The notes beneath the pieces are model-generated. The model was given only the letters and a program-made list of their open reading frames with translations. It made no database searches and had not been told where the DNA came from. A DNA stretch of 64,000 nucleotides, from NCBI GenBank assembly GCA_012719855.1, contig JAAXZN010000003.1, forward strand, positions 62,001 through 126,000, written 5' to 3'. Made by a program: the position numbers and the translations under genes. This DNA is from Serratia liquefaciens. GTDB taxonomy: Bacteria > Pseudomonadota > Gammaproteobacteria > Enterobacterales > Enterobacteriaceae. Shown here piece after piece: positions 25,947 through 35,103 of the stretch (position 1 is the first letter of the stretch; every line of letters starts with the position of its first letter).

Positions 25947-27104
25947 TCAGGCCAGCGGCCCGCCCAGAATCGTTTCTTTCATGCCTGAAAGAATGCGCTC
26001 ACCGGTTTCGGTTTTCAGCTCTTCGTACCAACTGCGGGTGACTTCCATCTCTTTACCGTGCGTAACATCGCAGCGTTTGCGCGCCTTCAGCACCAAATCC
26101 TTCACCCGATAGCTGCGTTTTTCCTGATAGCGCAGCAGCGCATCCTCAATGCCCAGCGAATTGGTCTGCAAGGCAATCGCCAATACCACCGCGTCTTCCA
26201 TTGCTGCGCAACCGCCCTGGCCGATGTCCGGTGTGGTGCTGTGTCCGGCATCGCCCAGTAAGGCTACGCGTCCCCTTACCAGCCGCTCGAAAGGTTCGAT
26301 ATCGTGGATCTCAATGCGATTGACGCTGTCGGCATCGATTGCGGCAATCAGTTTTTGCACCGGGTCGGCCCAGCCGGCAAAGTAACGTTGCAGATCGGCT
26401 CGCGCGGTGCTGCGATCTTCCGCCAGTCCGGTCGGCAAGGGAACGTCGAAGAAAAAGTAGAAGCGGTTACCGGAGACCGGCATCAGCGACACGCGCTTAC
26501 CTTCACCGACAAAGGTGGTCCACTGGTCGGCCGGCGCGATAGACTCATCAATGGTGACCAGCCCGTTCCAGTTGACGTATCCGGCATAGCGCCGATCCAC
26601 CCCATGGCCCAGCACATAGGGCCGAATAGCGGAATGGGTGCCGTCGGCAGCGATCAAAAAATCTCCGCTGGCCTGGCTGCCGTCTTCAAACCAGGCGGTG
26701 ACGCCCTGCGGGGCTTCTTCAATACCGCTGACGCGTTTACCGAAGCGCACCCGGTCGCGGCCGTAGGTTTCCAGCAACATGGCCTGCAGCTCGGCACGTG
26801 CCACCGGGTAAGGGCGTTCGCCGACGCTGGTGATTAGCGGATCCAGACTAAAACGCGTCAGCGTTTGTCCATGCAGGTATTCCTGATAGGCCATGAAATG
26901 CATCGGGCCCCCGAGCGCACGCAGTTGTTCTTTCATCCCCAGATAGTTGAGGCATTTGACACCGTTAGGCCAGATGGAGATTGCCGCGCCAACCGGTTTG
27001 ATCTCCTTGACCGCTTCAAAGACCTCGGTATCAATACCGCAACGCTGCAATGCGATGGCGGTACACAGCCCGCCAATACCGCCACCGATGATGATTGCTT
27101 TCAT
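25947..27104 (-). CDS. hpxO: FAD-dependent urate hydroxylase
   Basis: A 385-residue flavoprotein. It has the N-terminal dinucleotide fold GGGIGGLCTAIAL, the motif EAVKEIKPVGAAISIWPNGV, the FAD motif GRVALLGDAGHSTTPDIGQGG and the YFFFDVPLP stretch. These match Klebsiella HpxO closely in my memory of that family, and the length is the same (about 384). HpxO oxidises urate to 5-hydroxyisourate with NADH and O2 in the cytoplasm, the step after xanthine dehydrogenase. The ATG at 27104 follows GGAGGAGAAAAAT. No genes for hydroxyisourate or OHCU processing lie next to it; the xdh operon is 12 kb upstream. Confidence 0.93.
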   Translation of the reverse strand: MKAIIIGGGIGGLCTAIALQRCGIDTEVFEAVKEIKPVGAAISIWPNGVKCLNYLGMKEQLRALGGPMHFMAYQEYLHGQTLTRFSLDPLITSVGERPYPVARAELQAMLLETYGRDRVRFGKRVSGIEEAPQGVTAWFEDGSQASGDFLIAADGTHSAIRPYVLGHGVDRRYAGYVNWNGLVTIDESIAPADQWTTFVGEGKRVSLMPVSGNRFYFFFDVPLPTGLAEDRSTARADLQRYFAGWADPVQKLIAAIDADSVNRIEIHDIEPFERLVRGRVALLGDAGHSTTPDIGQGGCAAMEDAVVLAIALQTNSLGIEDALLRYQEKRSYRVKDLVLKARKRCDVTHGKEMEVTRSWYEELKTETGERILSGMKETILGGPLA

Positions 27105-27434
27105 ATTTTTCTCCTCCATAGCCACGATGGGGAGAAGCAATTTCCATACCAGCCCGCCGATCTGCCGCCTTCAATGCGGCCGGAGCACCATCAGGTGCGG
27201 TTCTGATGCAATTTGGTGCAATCCATGGGCCATGACGGAGCAGGGTTTCGAGGGCCATGGAGATCTCGCAGAGCACGAATCAGCAACGGAAAACGGCGGC
27301 TGAATGTTAAACAGACAAAATAATAGACTACGCTAACTATTAGCCCGTCGCGTCAGTGCAGGCAGACGGCGCAGATAAAAAGAACGATATCGCCGCATTG
27401 ATTAAGGTTGATCGGCATTTTGGAGCGATGAGCA
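27105..27434. other. Divergent control region, hpxO / Mo-hydroxylase
   Basis: A 330-base gap without a gene. It contains a direct repeat TGCAATTTGGTGCAAT (near 27207-27222) and two copies of GGGCCATG (near 27228 and 27252) that form an imperfect inverted pair. These are possible regulator sites for one or both divergent genes. I see no clear promoter boxes. Confidence 0.4.
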
Positions 27435-29642
27435 ATGAAACTACCCCAAGTCCCGCTTACCCGGCGGCGGTTTATCGTTGGCGCCAGTGCACTGGTGATC
27501 GGCGCCTATCTGCCGTCTACCGGCGCACTGGCTCGTACAACGACGACCACGGCGCCAGAAAACACCGCTTATGAAGCCAATGCTTTCGTGCAGATCGACG
27601 AAAATGGCATTGTCACCGTCCTCAGTAAACACACCGAAGTGGGCCAGGGGGTTTATACCGGTATGGCAACGCTGGTTGCCGAAGAGCTGGATGCCGACTG
27701 GTCGCAGGTGCGGGTGGTTGCCGCACCGGTGGATACCAACGTTTATAAGAATCTGGCATTCGGTTTTCAGGGCACCGGCGGCTCCAGCTCGGTGGCCAAC
27801 GCCTACGAGCAGATGCGCCGGATGGGCGCGATGGCGCGCGCCATGCTGGTTCAGGCCGCCGCCCAAAGCTGGAAAACCTCAGCGGAAGAAATTACCGTGC
27901 AGGCGGGCAAGATCCGCCATGCCGCCAGTGGTCGCGAAGCGGGGTTTGGTGAGTTTGCCGCGTTGGCCAGCCAGCTGCCGCCAGCCGATCCTGCCAGCCT
28001 GACCCTGAAAGATCCGAGCCATTTCACCCTGATCGGTAAGGTCAGTGGCTTGCACCGCGTAGACTCGTTGGCGAAGACCAACGGCTCGGCGCAGTTCACT
28101 CAGGATATTCATGAGCCGGACATGCTGACCGTCACTATCAAAAAACCGCCGCGTTTTGGCGGCAAGGTGGCTTCGTTCGACGCCAGCCGGGCGCTGAAGG
28201 TGCCGGGCGTGGTGGATGTGAAACAGACCGACACCGGCGTGGCGGTATATGCCAAAAATACCTGGGCGGCGATCCAGGGCCGTGAAAAATTACAGGTGGA
28301 GTGGGACGACTCGCAGGCGGAGCGGCGCTACACCGAGCAGATATTTGCCGAATTCCGCCAGGTGGCGCAAAAGCCTGGCGTAGTGGCGAAAAGCCAGGGC
28401 AAGCCAGACGAGATTTTCGATAAGGCAGATAAGGTGATCGAAGCGGAATACACCTTCCCTTATGTGGCCCATGCGCCGATGGAGCCACTGGATGGCTATC
28501 TGTTTTGGGATGGCGAGAGCGTCAAGGCGCGCTATGGCTGCCAAATCCAAACCCTCGATCATAAACAGCTGTGCGATCTGTTCCAACTGCCGCCGGAAAA
28601 AGTGCAAATCGACACGATTTTGGCCGGCGGCAGCTTTGGCCGTCGCATCGATCTGGGCAACCCGAAACTCGGGCCCGACCTGGCAGCGGATATGGCCGCC
28701 GCGGCCAAAGCCATTGGTCCCGGTCACGGGGTAAAGGTGGTATGGACGCGTGAAGATGATATTCGCAACGGCTGGTATCGGCCGATGATCCTTCACCGGC
28801 TGCGCGGGGCGATCCGCGACGGTAAAGTCGTGGGCTGGAGCGATACCGTCGTCGGTCACTCCTGGACGCTTAACAGCGCGATGACGGCGCTGGTGGTTAA
28901 CGGTCTCGATCAGATGATGGTCGAAGGTGCCAGCGAAGTGCCGTACACCTTCGAAAACTTCCTCTGCGACGCGCACATCGTCGCGGGTAAAGTGCCTACC
29001 ACCTCATTAAGATCGGTCGCCAGTACCCATACCGGTCACGCCGTGGAAAGTTTTATCGATCAACTGCTGCAGGAGACCGGGCAGGATCCGGTCGAGGGGC
29101 GTCTGGCATTGATGGGCGATGCGCCGCGTGAGGCCGGCGTGTTGCGGGCGGTGGCCAAAGCCGCCAACTGGCAGGGCGCCCAGGTGGTGGATGGCCGAGC
29201 ACGCGGTGTAGGTGTCGCCAAAGCGTTTAATACTCGGGTGGCACAGATTGCCGAGGTGTCTATCGGCGAAGGCGGCATTCCGCGCGTGCACAAGGTGTGG
29301 TGCGCAGTGGATTGTGGTGTGGCGGTCAATCCGGATGTGATCCGCGCGCAGATTGAGGGCGGCATAGGGTATGGCCTGAGTATGGCGCTGTACGGCAACA
29401 TAACGCTGAAAGACGGGGTGGTTGAGCAGTCCAACTTCAATAATTTCCGCCCGCTGCGCATCGACGAAATGCCGGAGATAGAGGTGATTATCGTGCCTTC
29501 AACCGAAGCGCCAACCGGCGTTGGCGAGTTGGGGGTGCCGACCATCGCCCCGGCAGTCGGCAATGCACTGGCACTGCTGGGGAGACCCCGCAGCTCACTT
29601 AGCCTGCCTTTACACCGTCCCAACCGTGACGCCAGCGTCTGA
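27435..29642 (+). CDS. Tat-exported molybdenum hydroxylase large subunit (IorB/nicotinate-dehydrogenase type)
   Basis: A 735-residue protein of the aldehyde oxidase/xanthine dehydrogenase class, in the isoquinoline 1-oxidoreductase beta branch. The N-terminus is a Tat signal ([19 protein letters not shown]). Cofactor motifs include [41 protein letters not shown] and the catalytic Glu in GVGELGVPT. Tat export means that the Mo-MCD cofactor is loaded before transport and the enzyme works in the periplasm. Fe-S and cytochrome c subunits follow in an operon, so electrons go to the respiratory chain. Substrates of relatives include N-heterocycles and aldehydes. The neighbour hpxO hints at a purine-like substrate, but this is inference. 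Confidence 0.9.
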   Translation: MKLPQVPLTRRRFIVGASALVIGAYLPSTGALARTTTTTAPENTAYEANAFVQIDENGIVTVLSKHTEVGQGVYTGMATLVAEELDADWSQVRVVAAPVDTNVYKNLAFGFQGTGGSSSVANAYEQMRRMGAMARAMLVQAAAQSWKTSAEEITVQAGKIRHAASGREAGFGEFAALASQLPPADPASLTLKDPSHFTLIGKVSGLHRVDSLAKTNGSAQFTQDIHEPDMLTVTIKKPPRFGGKVASFDASRALKVPGVVDVKQTDTGVAVYAKNTWAAIQGREKLQVEWDDSQAERRYTEQIFAEFRQVAQKPGVVAKSQGKPDEIFDKADKVIEAEYTFPYVAHAPMEPLDGYLFWDGESVKARYGCQIQTLDHKQLCDLFQLPPEKVQIDTILAGGSFGRRIDLGNPKLGPDLAADMAAAAKAIGPGHGVKVVWTREDDIRNGWYRPMILHRLRGAIRDGKVVGWSDTVVGHSWTLNSAMTALVVNGLDQMMVEGASEVPYTFENFLCDAHIVAGKVPTTSLRSVASTHTGHAVESFIDQLLQETGQDPVEGRLALMGDAPREAGVLRAVAKAANWQGAQVVDGRARGVGVAKAFNTRVAQIAEVSIGEGGIPRVHKVWCAVDCGVAVNPDVIRAQIEGGIGYGLSMALYGNITLKDGVVEQSNFNNFRPLRIDEMPEIEVIIVPSTEAPTGVGELGVPTIAPAVGNALALLGRPRSSLSLPLHRPNRDASV

Positions 29643-29656
29643 GCAAGGAGAACAGC

Positions 29657-30115
29657 ATGATAACTTTAACCGTAAACGACCAACCGCTGACGTTTGATGG
29701 CGATCCTCATATGCCGCTGCTGTGGTTCTTGCGTGATGAGGCCGGATTGACCGGCACCAAATTCGGCTGCGGCATCGCGATGTGCGGTGCCTGTACCGTC
29801 CACCTGGATGGGGTGCCGGTGCGTTCTTGCATGACGCCGGTCTCCGCCGCCGAAGGCAAAAAAATCACCACCATTGAAGCGATCGGCGAAACGCCGGCGG
29901 GCAAAGCGGTGCAGGCGGCCTGGGTTAATCTGGACGTGGTGCAATGTGGCTACTGCCAGTCCGGTCAGATCATGAGTGCCAGTGCACTGCTGGCCCAGAG
30001 TAAAAATCCGAGCGATGCGGATATCGATGCGGCAATGAGCGGCAACGTCTGTCGCTGCGCCACCTATGTGCGCATTCGCGCTGCCATCCACCAGGCCGCC
30101 AAGGCGTTGGATTAA
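29657..30115 (+). CDS. 2Fe-2S subunit of the periplasmic Mo-hydroxylase (IorA type)
   Basis: A 152-residue subunit with two 2Fe-2S clusters. The first is ferredoxin-like, with cysteines 38, 43, 46 and 58 ([13 protein letters not shown]). The second, in the helical domain, has cysteines 97, 100, 132 and 134 ([15 protein letters not shown]). It has no signal peptide, so it is presumably exported piggyback with the Tat-targeted large subunit. It lies 14 bases after that gene, with an AAGGAG ribosome site, and relays electrons to the cytochrome subunit. Confidence 0.94.
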   Translation: MITLTVNDQPLTFDGDPHMPLLWFLRDEAGLTGTKFGCGIAMCGACTVHLDGVPVRSCMTPVSAAEGKKITTIEAIGETPAGKAVQAAWVNLDVVQCGYCQSGQIMSASALLAQSKNPSDADIDAAMSGNVCRCATYVRIRAAIHQAAKALD

Positions 30116-30126
30116 GGGAGAAACTC

Positions 30127-31431
30127 ATGAGCAACGCCCTGAGATGGCTATTATGGTTGATCGTGGCAATCGTGGTGCTGGCCGGTGGTTATGCGATCTA
30201 TACGCTGCTGCGACCGGTCGGCCCGGAGCCTGCGGCGCCGATCGCCGGTGCCCCTGCTGGGATCAGCGATAAATTGGCGCGTGGCGAATATCTGGCGCGG
30301 GCTGCCGACTGCGTGGCCTGCCACACTGCGCCCGGCGGTAAACCTTTCGCCGGCGGTTTTGCCTTTAAACTGCCTTTCGGCACCATTTACGGCACCAATA
30401 TTACCGCCGATCCCGACACCGGCATCGGTAATTGGAGTGACGATCAGTTTGTGCGTGCGGTACGTGAAGGCGTTGGGCCGCAGGGTAATCTTTACCCGGC
30501 AATGCCGTATACCTCATACACGGCCATGAGTCGTGACGACGTGTTGGCGATCAAAGAGTATCTGTTCAGCCTGCCGCCGGTGAAGCAGGCCAATCCGGAA
30601 AATGGGCTGTCGTTCCCGTTTAACCAGCGCTGGGGCATGAAGTTTTGGAATCTGGCGTTCTTCAACGAAAAACGCTTCGAGCCGAACCTGAATCAGGATG
30701 AGCAATGGAACCGAGGCGCATATCTGGCTACCGCACTGGGAAACTGCAGCGAATGTCACACGCCGCGCAATTTGGGCTTTGGCATTAATCAGAGTAAAAA
30801 CCTCAGCGGTGAAGTGATCCAGGGGTGGTTTGCGGCCAACATTACTCCCGACCCGCAGACCGGCATCGGTGCCTGGAGCGAACAGCAACTGTCGCAGTAT
30901 CTGGCGACCGGCCATGCGGAAGGGCGCAGCAGTGCCGCCGGTCCGATGGCAGAGGCGGTGGAAAACAGCTTGCAGTACCTGACGCCAGAGGATAATCAGG
31001 CGCTGGTGAAATACCTGCGCAATATCGAGCCTATCGCTACGGACAGTGCCAGCGCGGTCAATCTGCAGCCGAAGGGGGCAACGTCATCCAGCGCGATATT
31101 GCCGGGCGGGCAGGAAGACTCGTTGGGACGGCGACTGTTCGCCGGAGACTGCAGTGGTTGCCACCAGTGGAACGGGACAGGGCGCCAAAGCAAATATGCT
31201 TCCTTGGTCGGCAGCACGGCGGTTAACGATCCGCAGGGCCGTAGCGTAGTGCAGGCGATCCTCAAGGGTACGCGCATCAGCATCGGCGAACAGCATGAAT
31301 TCATGCCGGACTTCGGTGCTCAATACTCGGACGAGGAAGTGGCGGCTGTGGCGAACTATGTTGTCGGCCAATTTGGCGAAAAACAGGGCAAGGTAACGGC
31401 CAAACAAGTCGCTGAACAACGCAAACAGTAA
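30127..31431 (+). CDS. Triheme cytochrome c subunit, alcohol/aldehyde dehydrogenase type
   Basis: A 434-residue membrane-anchored cytochrome. The N-terminal span is at about 8-27 (LLWLIVAIVVLAGGYAIYTLL). Three heme c sites are CVACH (62-66), CSECH (207-211) and CSGCH (342-346), in the three-domain layout of the acetic-acid-bacteria alcohol dehydrogenase cytochrome subunit. It should accept electrons from the 2Fe-2S subunit in the periplasm and pass them to ubiquinone or an oxidase. It is the last gene of the operon, followed by a strong hairpin. Confidence 0.93.
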   Translation: MSNALRWLLWLIVAIVVLAGGYAIYTLLRPVGPEPAAPIAGAPAGISDKLARGEYLARAADCVACHTAPGGKPFAGGFAFKLPFGTIYGTNITADPDTGIGNWSDDQFVRAVREGVGPQGNLYPAMPYTSYTAMSRDDVLAIKEYLFSLPPVKQANPENGLSFPFNQRWGMKFWNLAFFNEKRFEPNLNQDEQWNRGAYLATALGNCSECHTPRNLGFGINQSKNLSGEVIQGWFAANITPDPQTGIGAWSEQQLSQYLATGHAEGRSSAAGPMAEAVENSLQYLTPEDNQALVKYLRNIEPIATDSASAVNLQPKGATSSSAILPGGQEDSLGRRLFAGDCSGCHQWNGTGRQSKYASLVGSTAVNDPQGRSVVQAILKGTRISIGEQHEFMPDFGAQYSDEEVAAVANYVVGQFGEKQGKVTAKQVAEQRKQ

Positions 31432-31437
31432 GAGGCG

Positions 31438-31460
31438 GCGAGGGGGGCTGCCCCCCTCGC
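31438..31460. terminator. Bidirectional hairpin between the cytochrome and oxalate decarboxylase genes
   Basis: GCGAGGGGGG and CCCCCCTCGC form a perfect 10-base stem around CTG in the 35-base gap between convergent genes. Confidence 0.7.
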
Positions 31461-31466
31461 TACCTG

Positions 31467-32636
31467 TCATTTTCTGCGCCGGGACATTACCAGTTTGTCT
31501 TTGGGGCGATCCAGCCAATCGGCAACCTCGTTATTGAAGTTATCCGCTAACAGGTAGGCTGGAGTTTTCGCCAACCAGTCAGACAGCGAAATGTCCTGAT
31601 AGATGCCATTATCCAACACGATTAATACCTTAAGATCGTCATCCCCCATATTTTCGATATAGTGACCAAAACCCTGTGGAACATAGCCAACGTCAGTAGG
31701 AGAATATTCTTCAGTCTGCACATGGCCGTGCGAACTGAACACCGTCATGCGCCCCTTGCCGGAAATATAGTATTGCCACTCATTGGCATTGGGATGCCAG
31801 TGTAATTCCCGCACCGCCCCAGGCATAACGATTTCTATAATGCCGGTCATGGTAGTGGAAATAGGAAATTCTTTTGAAGAGACCAAGTGCACGCTGCCGG
31901 CATCATTTTCGAAGAAAGGCTTTTGCTTCATTAATTCATAGCGATGAGCCAAAGGTGCATTATTTAAACCGCCATCGTGGGCTGGTAAGGGCAGTGCGGG
32001 CGGAATGGCACCGCCGACAATATAAGCCTCACCTTGTTTTGCCTTGGAAAATACCGCCGCCGGCATATTCACGCTTTTTTCCAACACTTCTTTGGGCATG
32101 TGGGCTACCCAGTCGGTAATGCTGAAGGTGCCGAACTCGGAAAAGTGACCATTATCAAAGGTCAGAACAAAATGTGCGCCGTCTGCCAACGCCTGAATCG
32201 AGTGGCCGTAACCTTTGGGGAAGTACCAGACGTCGCCGGGGCCGAAATCTGCAACCTCACATTTTCCTTCAGGATCAATGATGGTGATGCGGGCATGCCC
32301 CTCCAGCATAAATGCCCATTCGGCAGCGATGGCATGCCAGTGCAGTTCGCGTACGCCACCCGGCTCCAGCGTCATATCCACCCCGGCAACCCCCTCGGAA
32401 ATCGGGAATTGTTCGACGGTAGCCTCCCTGGCCCAGCCGTTGGGTAAACTGCGTTTCTTACTGTGGCTAAAGACGTATTTATACAGATTTTTTGCATCGG
32501 CAGCGGGTTGGAAATTGCTGGGGGGAACTATATTTTGATGTTCATCGGCGCTGGCGGATTTAATCATGCCGCCCATAACGCCGGCGGCTGCGGCGCTGAC
32601 TGCAGAAACTTTCAATATATCTCGACGCGATAACAT
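31467..32636 (-). CDS. Tat-exported bicupin, oxalate decarboxylase family
   Basis: A 389-residue protein. The N-terminus SRRDILKVSAVSAAAAG is a Tat signal. It contains two cupin domains, each with the manganese ligand set: His99, His101, Glu106 and His145 in the first (HWHAIAAEWAF), and His279, His281, Glu286 and His325 in the second (HWHPNANEWQY). Family members convert oxalate to formate and CO2. The active-site lid, SENS-T in Bacillus OxdC, reads S-E-F-G-T at 166-170. The catalytic Glu is kept, but the neighbouring residues differ and could shift the decarboxylase/oxidase balance. I start it at the ATG at 32636; the longer frame has no ribosome site. Confidence 0.88.
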   Translation of the reverse strand: MLSRRDILKVSAVSAAAAGVMGGMIKSASADEHQNIVPPSNFQPAADAKNLYKYVFSHSKKRSLPNGWAREATVEQFPISEGVAGVDMTLEPGGVRELHWHAIAAEWAFMLEGHARITIIDPEGKCEVADFGPGDVWYFPKGYGHSIQALADGAHFVLTFDNGHFSEFGTFSITDWVAHMPKEVLEKSVNMPAAVFSKAKQGEAYIVGGAIPPALPLPAHDGGLNNAPLAHRYELMKQKPFFENDAGSVHLVSSKEFPISTTMTGIIEIVMPGAVRELHWHPNANEWQYYISGKGRMTVFSSHGHVQTEEYSPTDVGYVPQGFGHYIENMGDDDLKVLIVLDNGIYQDISLSDWLAKTPAYLLADNFNNEVADWLDRPKDKLVMSRRRK

Positions 32637-33020
32637 AGGGCTTTCTCCAAATAAAAGTGGCCCACAGCGCATACGGCTGGCTGGGTTTATTCTTTTGTTT
32701 TATTGTGTGCAGGGGGTTTATTGCTGAAATGGAAGCATTCGGCAACGGTTAAAGCATAGTGGGTTAAAAATTGGATGCCGCGAATAATATATTAATTTAT
32801 GTTACTAATTGAGTGTGGCTGTAATTTTTAAATCCGCTTTAAAATAGTTATCTACCGGTATCAAATAAATGTATTCCATTATTAAATAAAGGGTAAACAA
32901 AGTGAGTTTAATTAAAGTGGATAATGTGTTTCAGGTGCTATTTTATGCGGTTGAGTAAATGGGCATCAGTAAAAAAGGCATGGCAGGGTACGGCGGGCTA
33001 AGTTGAAGTGCGTTTTCGGT
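32637..33020. other. AT-rich intergenic region between oxalate decarboxylase and the bgl control elements
   Basis: About 380 bases with no gene that I can support. The oxalate decarboxylase promoter should lie near 32700-32900 on the minus strand, within AT-rich sequence. No repeat or RNA gene is evident. Confidence 0.5.
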
Positions 33021-33024
33021 AAAG

Positions 33025-33040
33025 AGTGATGTGAATCACA
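33025..33040 (+). promoter_or_regulatory. CRP site of the beta-glucoside operon
   Basis: AGTGATGTGAATCACA fits TGTGA-N6-TCACA with one mismatch. Its centre lies 61.5 bases before the transcription start predicted from the promoter at 33058-33087, the classic class I CRP position. This suggests glucose repression of the operon. Confidence 0.6.
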
Positions 33041-33057
33041 AAGCGTAACTAAGACTA

Positions 33058-33087
33058 TTGCCGAAAAATGGCAACTATGACGATACT
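33058..33087 (+). promoter_or_regulatory. Promoter of the beta-glucoside operon
   Basis: The -35 box TTGCCG and -10 box GATACT are separated by 18 bases, placing the start near 33094. This leaves a leader of about 140 bases that holds the RAT and terminator. Confidence 0.5.
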
Positions 33088-33126
33088 TTCGCCGCGATCT
33101 TAGCGATCGCCAGACATTTTTATTAC

Positions 33127-33155
33127 GGCGTGTTACTGCTCAGGCAGGCAAGACC
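33127..33155 (+). promoter_or_regulatory. Ribonucleic antiterminator (RAT) of the bgl leader
   Basis: The segment from GGCGTGTTACTG through GGCAGGCAAGACC closely matches the RNA target of BglG/LicT/SacY antiterminators. Its 3' end overlaps the left arm of the terminator stem, so the bound antiterminator protein prevents terminator folding. The cognate protein is encoded at the end of the operon. Confidence 0.85.
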
Positions 33156-33215
33156 AAAATAGGAATGCACCTCTCCTTGTGATGAGGCGCATTTTGATTT
33201 TGGTCTTTTTTTTTT
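33151..33215 (+). terminator. Leader terminator controlled by the RAT
   Basis: AGACCAAAAT (33151-33160) pairs with ATTTTGGTCT (33197-33206). An inner hairpin AATGCACCTC/GAGGCGCATT has one mismatch. A run of ten T follows. It stops transcription just before the EII gene unless the antiterminator acts. Confidence 0.88.
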
Positions 33216-33237
33216 GCTTTTTTACCGGGGATATTCG

Positions 33238-35103
33238 ATGGATTACAAACAGTTGGGCCTGGAAATTTTGCTGCAGGTCGGGGGCAAGGACAACGTCAGC
33301 AAACTGACGCACTGTGCCACCCGTCTGCGGATGGAGTTTAACGATGACAGCAAGGTACAAGCGAAAGCGATCGAGTCCTTGCCTGGGGTGATCAGCGTGG
33401 TGGAACGTGGTGGCCAGTTTCAGATCGTGGTCGGCAACAACGTGCAGCAAACCTTCCGCGCGATGCAAAAAGAAATCGGCGATCTCAGTGGCCGTCAGAG
33501 TGAGAAAAATTCCCAGGCGCGGGGCGGGGTGATTTCACAGATTATCAGCGTTATTTCAACCACTTTCACCCCGGTGATCCCGGCTATCACCGGTGCGGGG
33601 ATGATTAAGGCGCTGCTGGCGATCCTCAAACTGACCGGAGTGATAGATGCCGCCAGCCCGACCTACCATCTGCTGGACACCATCGCCGATGCGGCCTTTT
33701 TCTTCCTGCCGGTGCTGCTGGCCTACGGCGCGGCAATCAAATTCGAATGTAACCCGATCCTGGCAATGACCATTGCCGGCGCGTTGCTGCACCCCAACTT
33801 GGCACAAATGCTGGCGGCGGGCACGGTGATTGATTTCGTCGGCATACCGGTGCGCCTGGCGGATTACGCCGGCTCGGTGTTGCCGATCATTTTCACCGTC
33901 TGGTTAATGTCCTATATCGAACGGTTTGCCGAGAAAGTATCGCCGACGATGATCAAGTTCTTCACCAAGCCTATGATTATCCTGTTGGTGACCGCCCCGT
34001 TGGCGTTGGTGGTGGTAGGGCCGTTCGGTATTTTCCTCAACGATCTGGTGGCCGCCGGTGCCGCTATCGTCGACGGTAAAGCCAGTTGGCTGATCCCGAT
34101 GCTGATGGGCGGCCTCCAGCCGTTTCTGGTAATCACCGGTACGGCCTGGGCAATGACGCCGATTGCTACCGGTCAACTGAGTAAAAATGGTTTCGAAATG
34201 ATTAACGGCCCAGGCATGTTGGCTTCCAACATTGCACAGGGGGCTGCGACGCTGTGCGTGGCCTTTCGCACCAAAAACAAAAATCTGCGCCAGCTGGCGT
34301 CCTCTGCGGGTTTCACCGCGCTGCTGGGTATCACCGAGCCTTCGTTGTACGGCGTGACGCTCAAACTGCGCAAACCACTGATTGCAGCAATGATCGGCGG
34401 CGGCTGTGCCGGTATTTACGCCGGGCTGAGTGGGCTGGTGCGCTATGCCTTCGTTTCTCCCGGATTAGCGGCGCTGCCGGCGTTTATCGGCGAAAACCCA
34501 ATGAACATTGTCCATGCGCTGATCACCTGCGCCATTGCCATTGTGGTGACTTTTGCACTGACCTGGATGCTGGGGTTCGACGATCCGGTTGAAGAAACGG
34601 GATCTGGGGGCTCGGAGGCCGTCAGTGGCGACGAACAGCAAATTTTCAGTCCGCTCAACGGTCAACTGGTGGCATTGGCGCAGGTTAACGACGACGTGTT
34701 CTCGCAGGGGCTATTGGGTCAGGGTGTCGCAATACGGCCGCAGGAAGGCGTGTTGCGCGCGCCGCTGACGGGGGAAGTAGTGACGTTCCTGCCATCCATG
34801 CATGCGGTCGGTATCAAAGGTGACAACGGCGTCGAGCTGCTGGTGCATATCGGCATTGATACGGTCAATCTGGCGGGACAGCATTTTACTTCCGAGCTTA
34901 AAGTGGGCGACCGCGTCCAGGTGGGAGATGAACTGGTGCGCTTTGATCTGGCGGCGATCGTCGGGCTGGGTTACGACATTACCACACCGGTGCTGGTGGT
35001 TAACAGCGAAGCTTTTCCTGAGTTGAATTGCCGCCAACCGGGGGCAGTGGATTTTGGGCAGCCCATCATCACCCTTAATAATGCGCAGCAGGAGCAGGCA
35101 TGA
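33238..35103 (+). CDS. bglF: PTS beta-glucoside-specific EIIBCA
   Basis: A 621-residue fusion. The EIIB domain has the phosphorylated Cys26 (LTHCATRLRM). The EIIC membrane domain runs from about 95 to 455. A C-terminal EIIA domain of the glucose type has its active His near residue 537 (LLVHIGIDTVNL). It imports and phosphorylates aryl-beta-glucosides such as arbutin or salicin and, by analogy with BglF, regulates the antiterminator by phosphorylation. The start is the ATG at 33238 after GGGGAT; the upstream TTG lies inside the terminator T-run. It overlaps the glucosidase gene (ATGA). Confidence 0.94.
   Translation: MDYKQLGLEILLQVGGKDNVSKLTHCATRLRMEFNDDSKVQAKAIESLPGVISVVERGGQFQIVVGNNVQQTFRAMQKEIGDLSGRQSEKNSQARGGVISQIISVISTTFTPVIPAITGAGMIKALLAILKLTGVIDAASPTYHLLDTIADAAFFFLPVLLAYGAAIKFECNPILAMTIAGALLHPNLAQMLAAGTVIDFVGIPVRLADYAGSVLPIIFTVWLMSYIERFAEKVSPTMIKFFTKPMIILLVTAPLALVVVGPFGIFLNDLVAAGAAIVDGKASWLIPMLMGGLQPFLVITGTAWAMTPIATGQLSKNGFEMINGPGMLASNIAQGAATLCVAFRTKNKNLRQLASSAGFTALLGITEPSLYGVTLKLRKPLIAAMIGGGCAGIYAGLSGLVRYAFVSPGLAALPAFIGENPMNIVHALITCAIAIVVTFALTWMLGFDDPVEETGSGGSEAVSGDEQQIFSPLNGQLVALAQVNDDVFSQGLLGQGVAIRPQEGVLRAPLTGEVVTFLPSMHAVGIKGDNGVELLVHIGIDTVNLAGQHFTSELKVGDRVQVGDELVRFDLAAIVGLGYDITTPVLVVNSEAFPELNCRQPGAVDFGQPIITLNNAQQEQA

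Noticed and set aside
29571-29642. Possible frameshift at the end of the Mo-hydroxylase large subunit
   Set aside because: The C-terminal residues look slightly unusual but end with the LPL-type tail seen in relatives, so no shift is needed.
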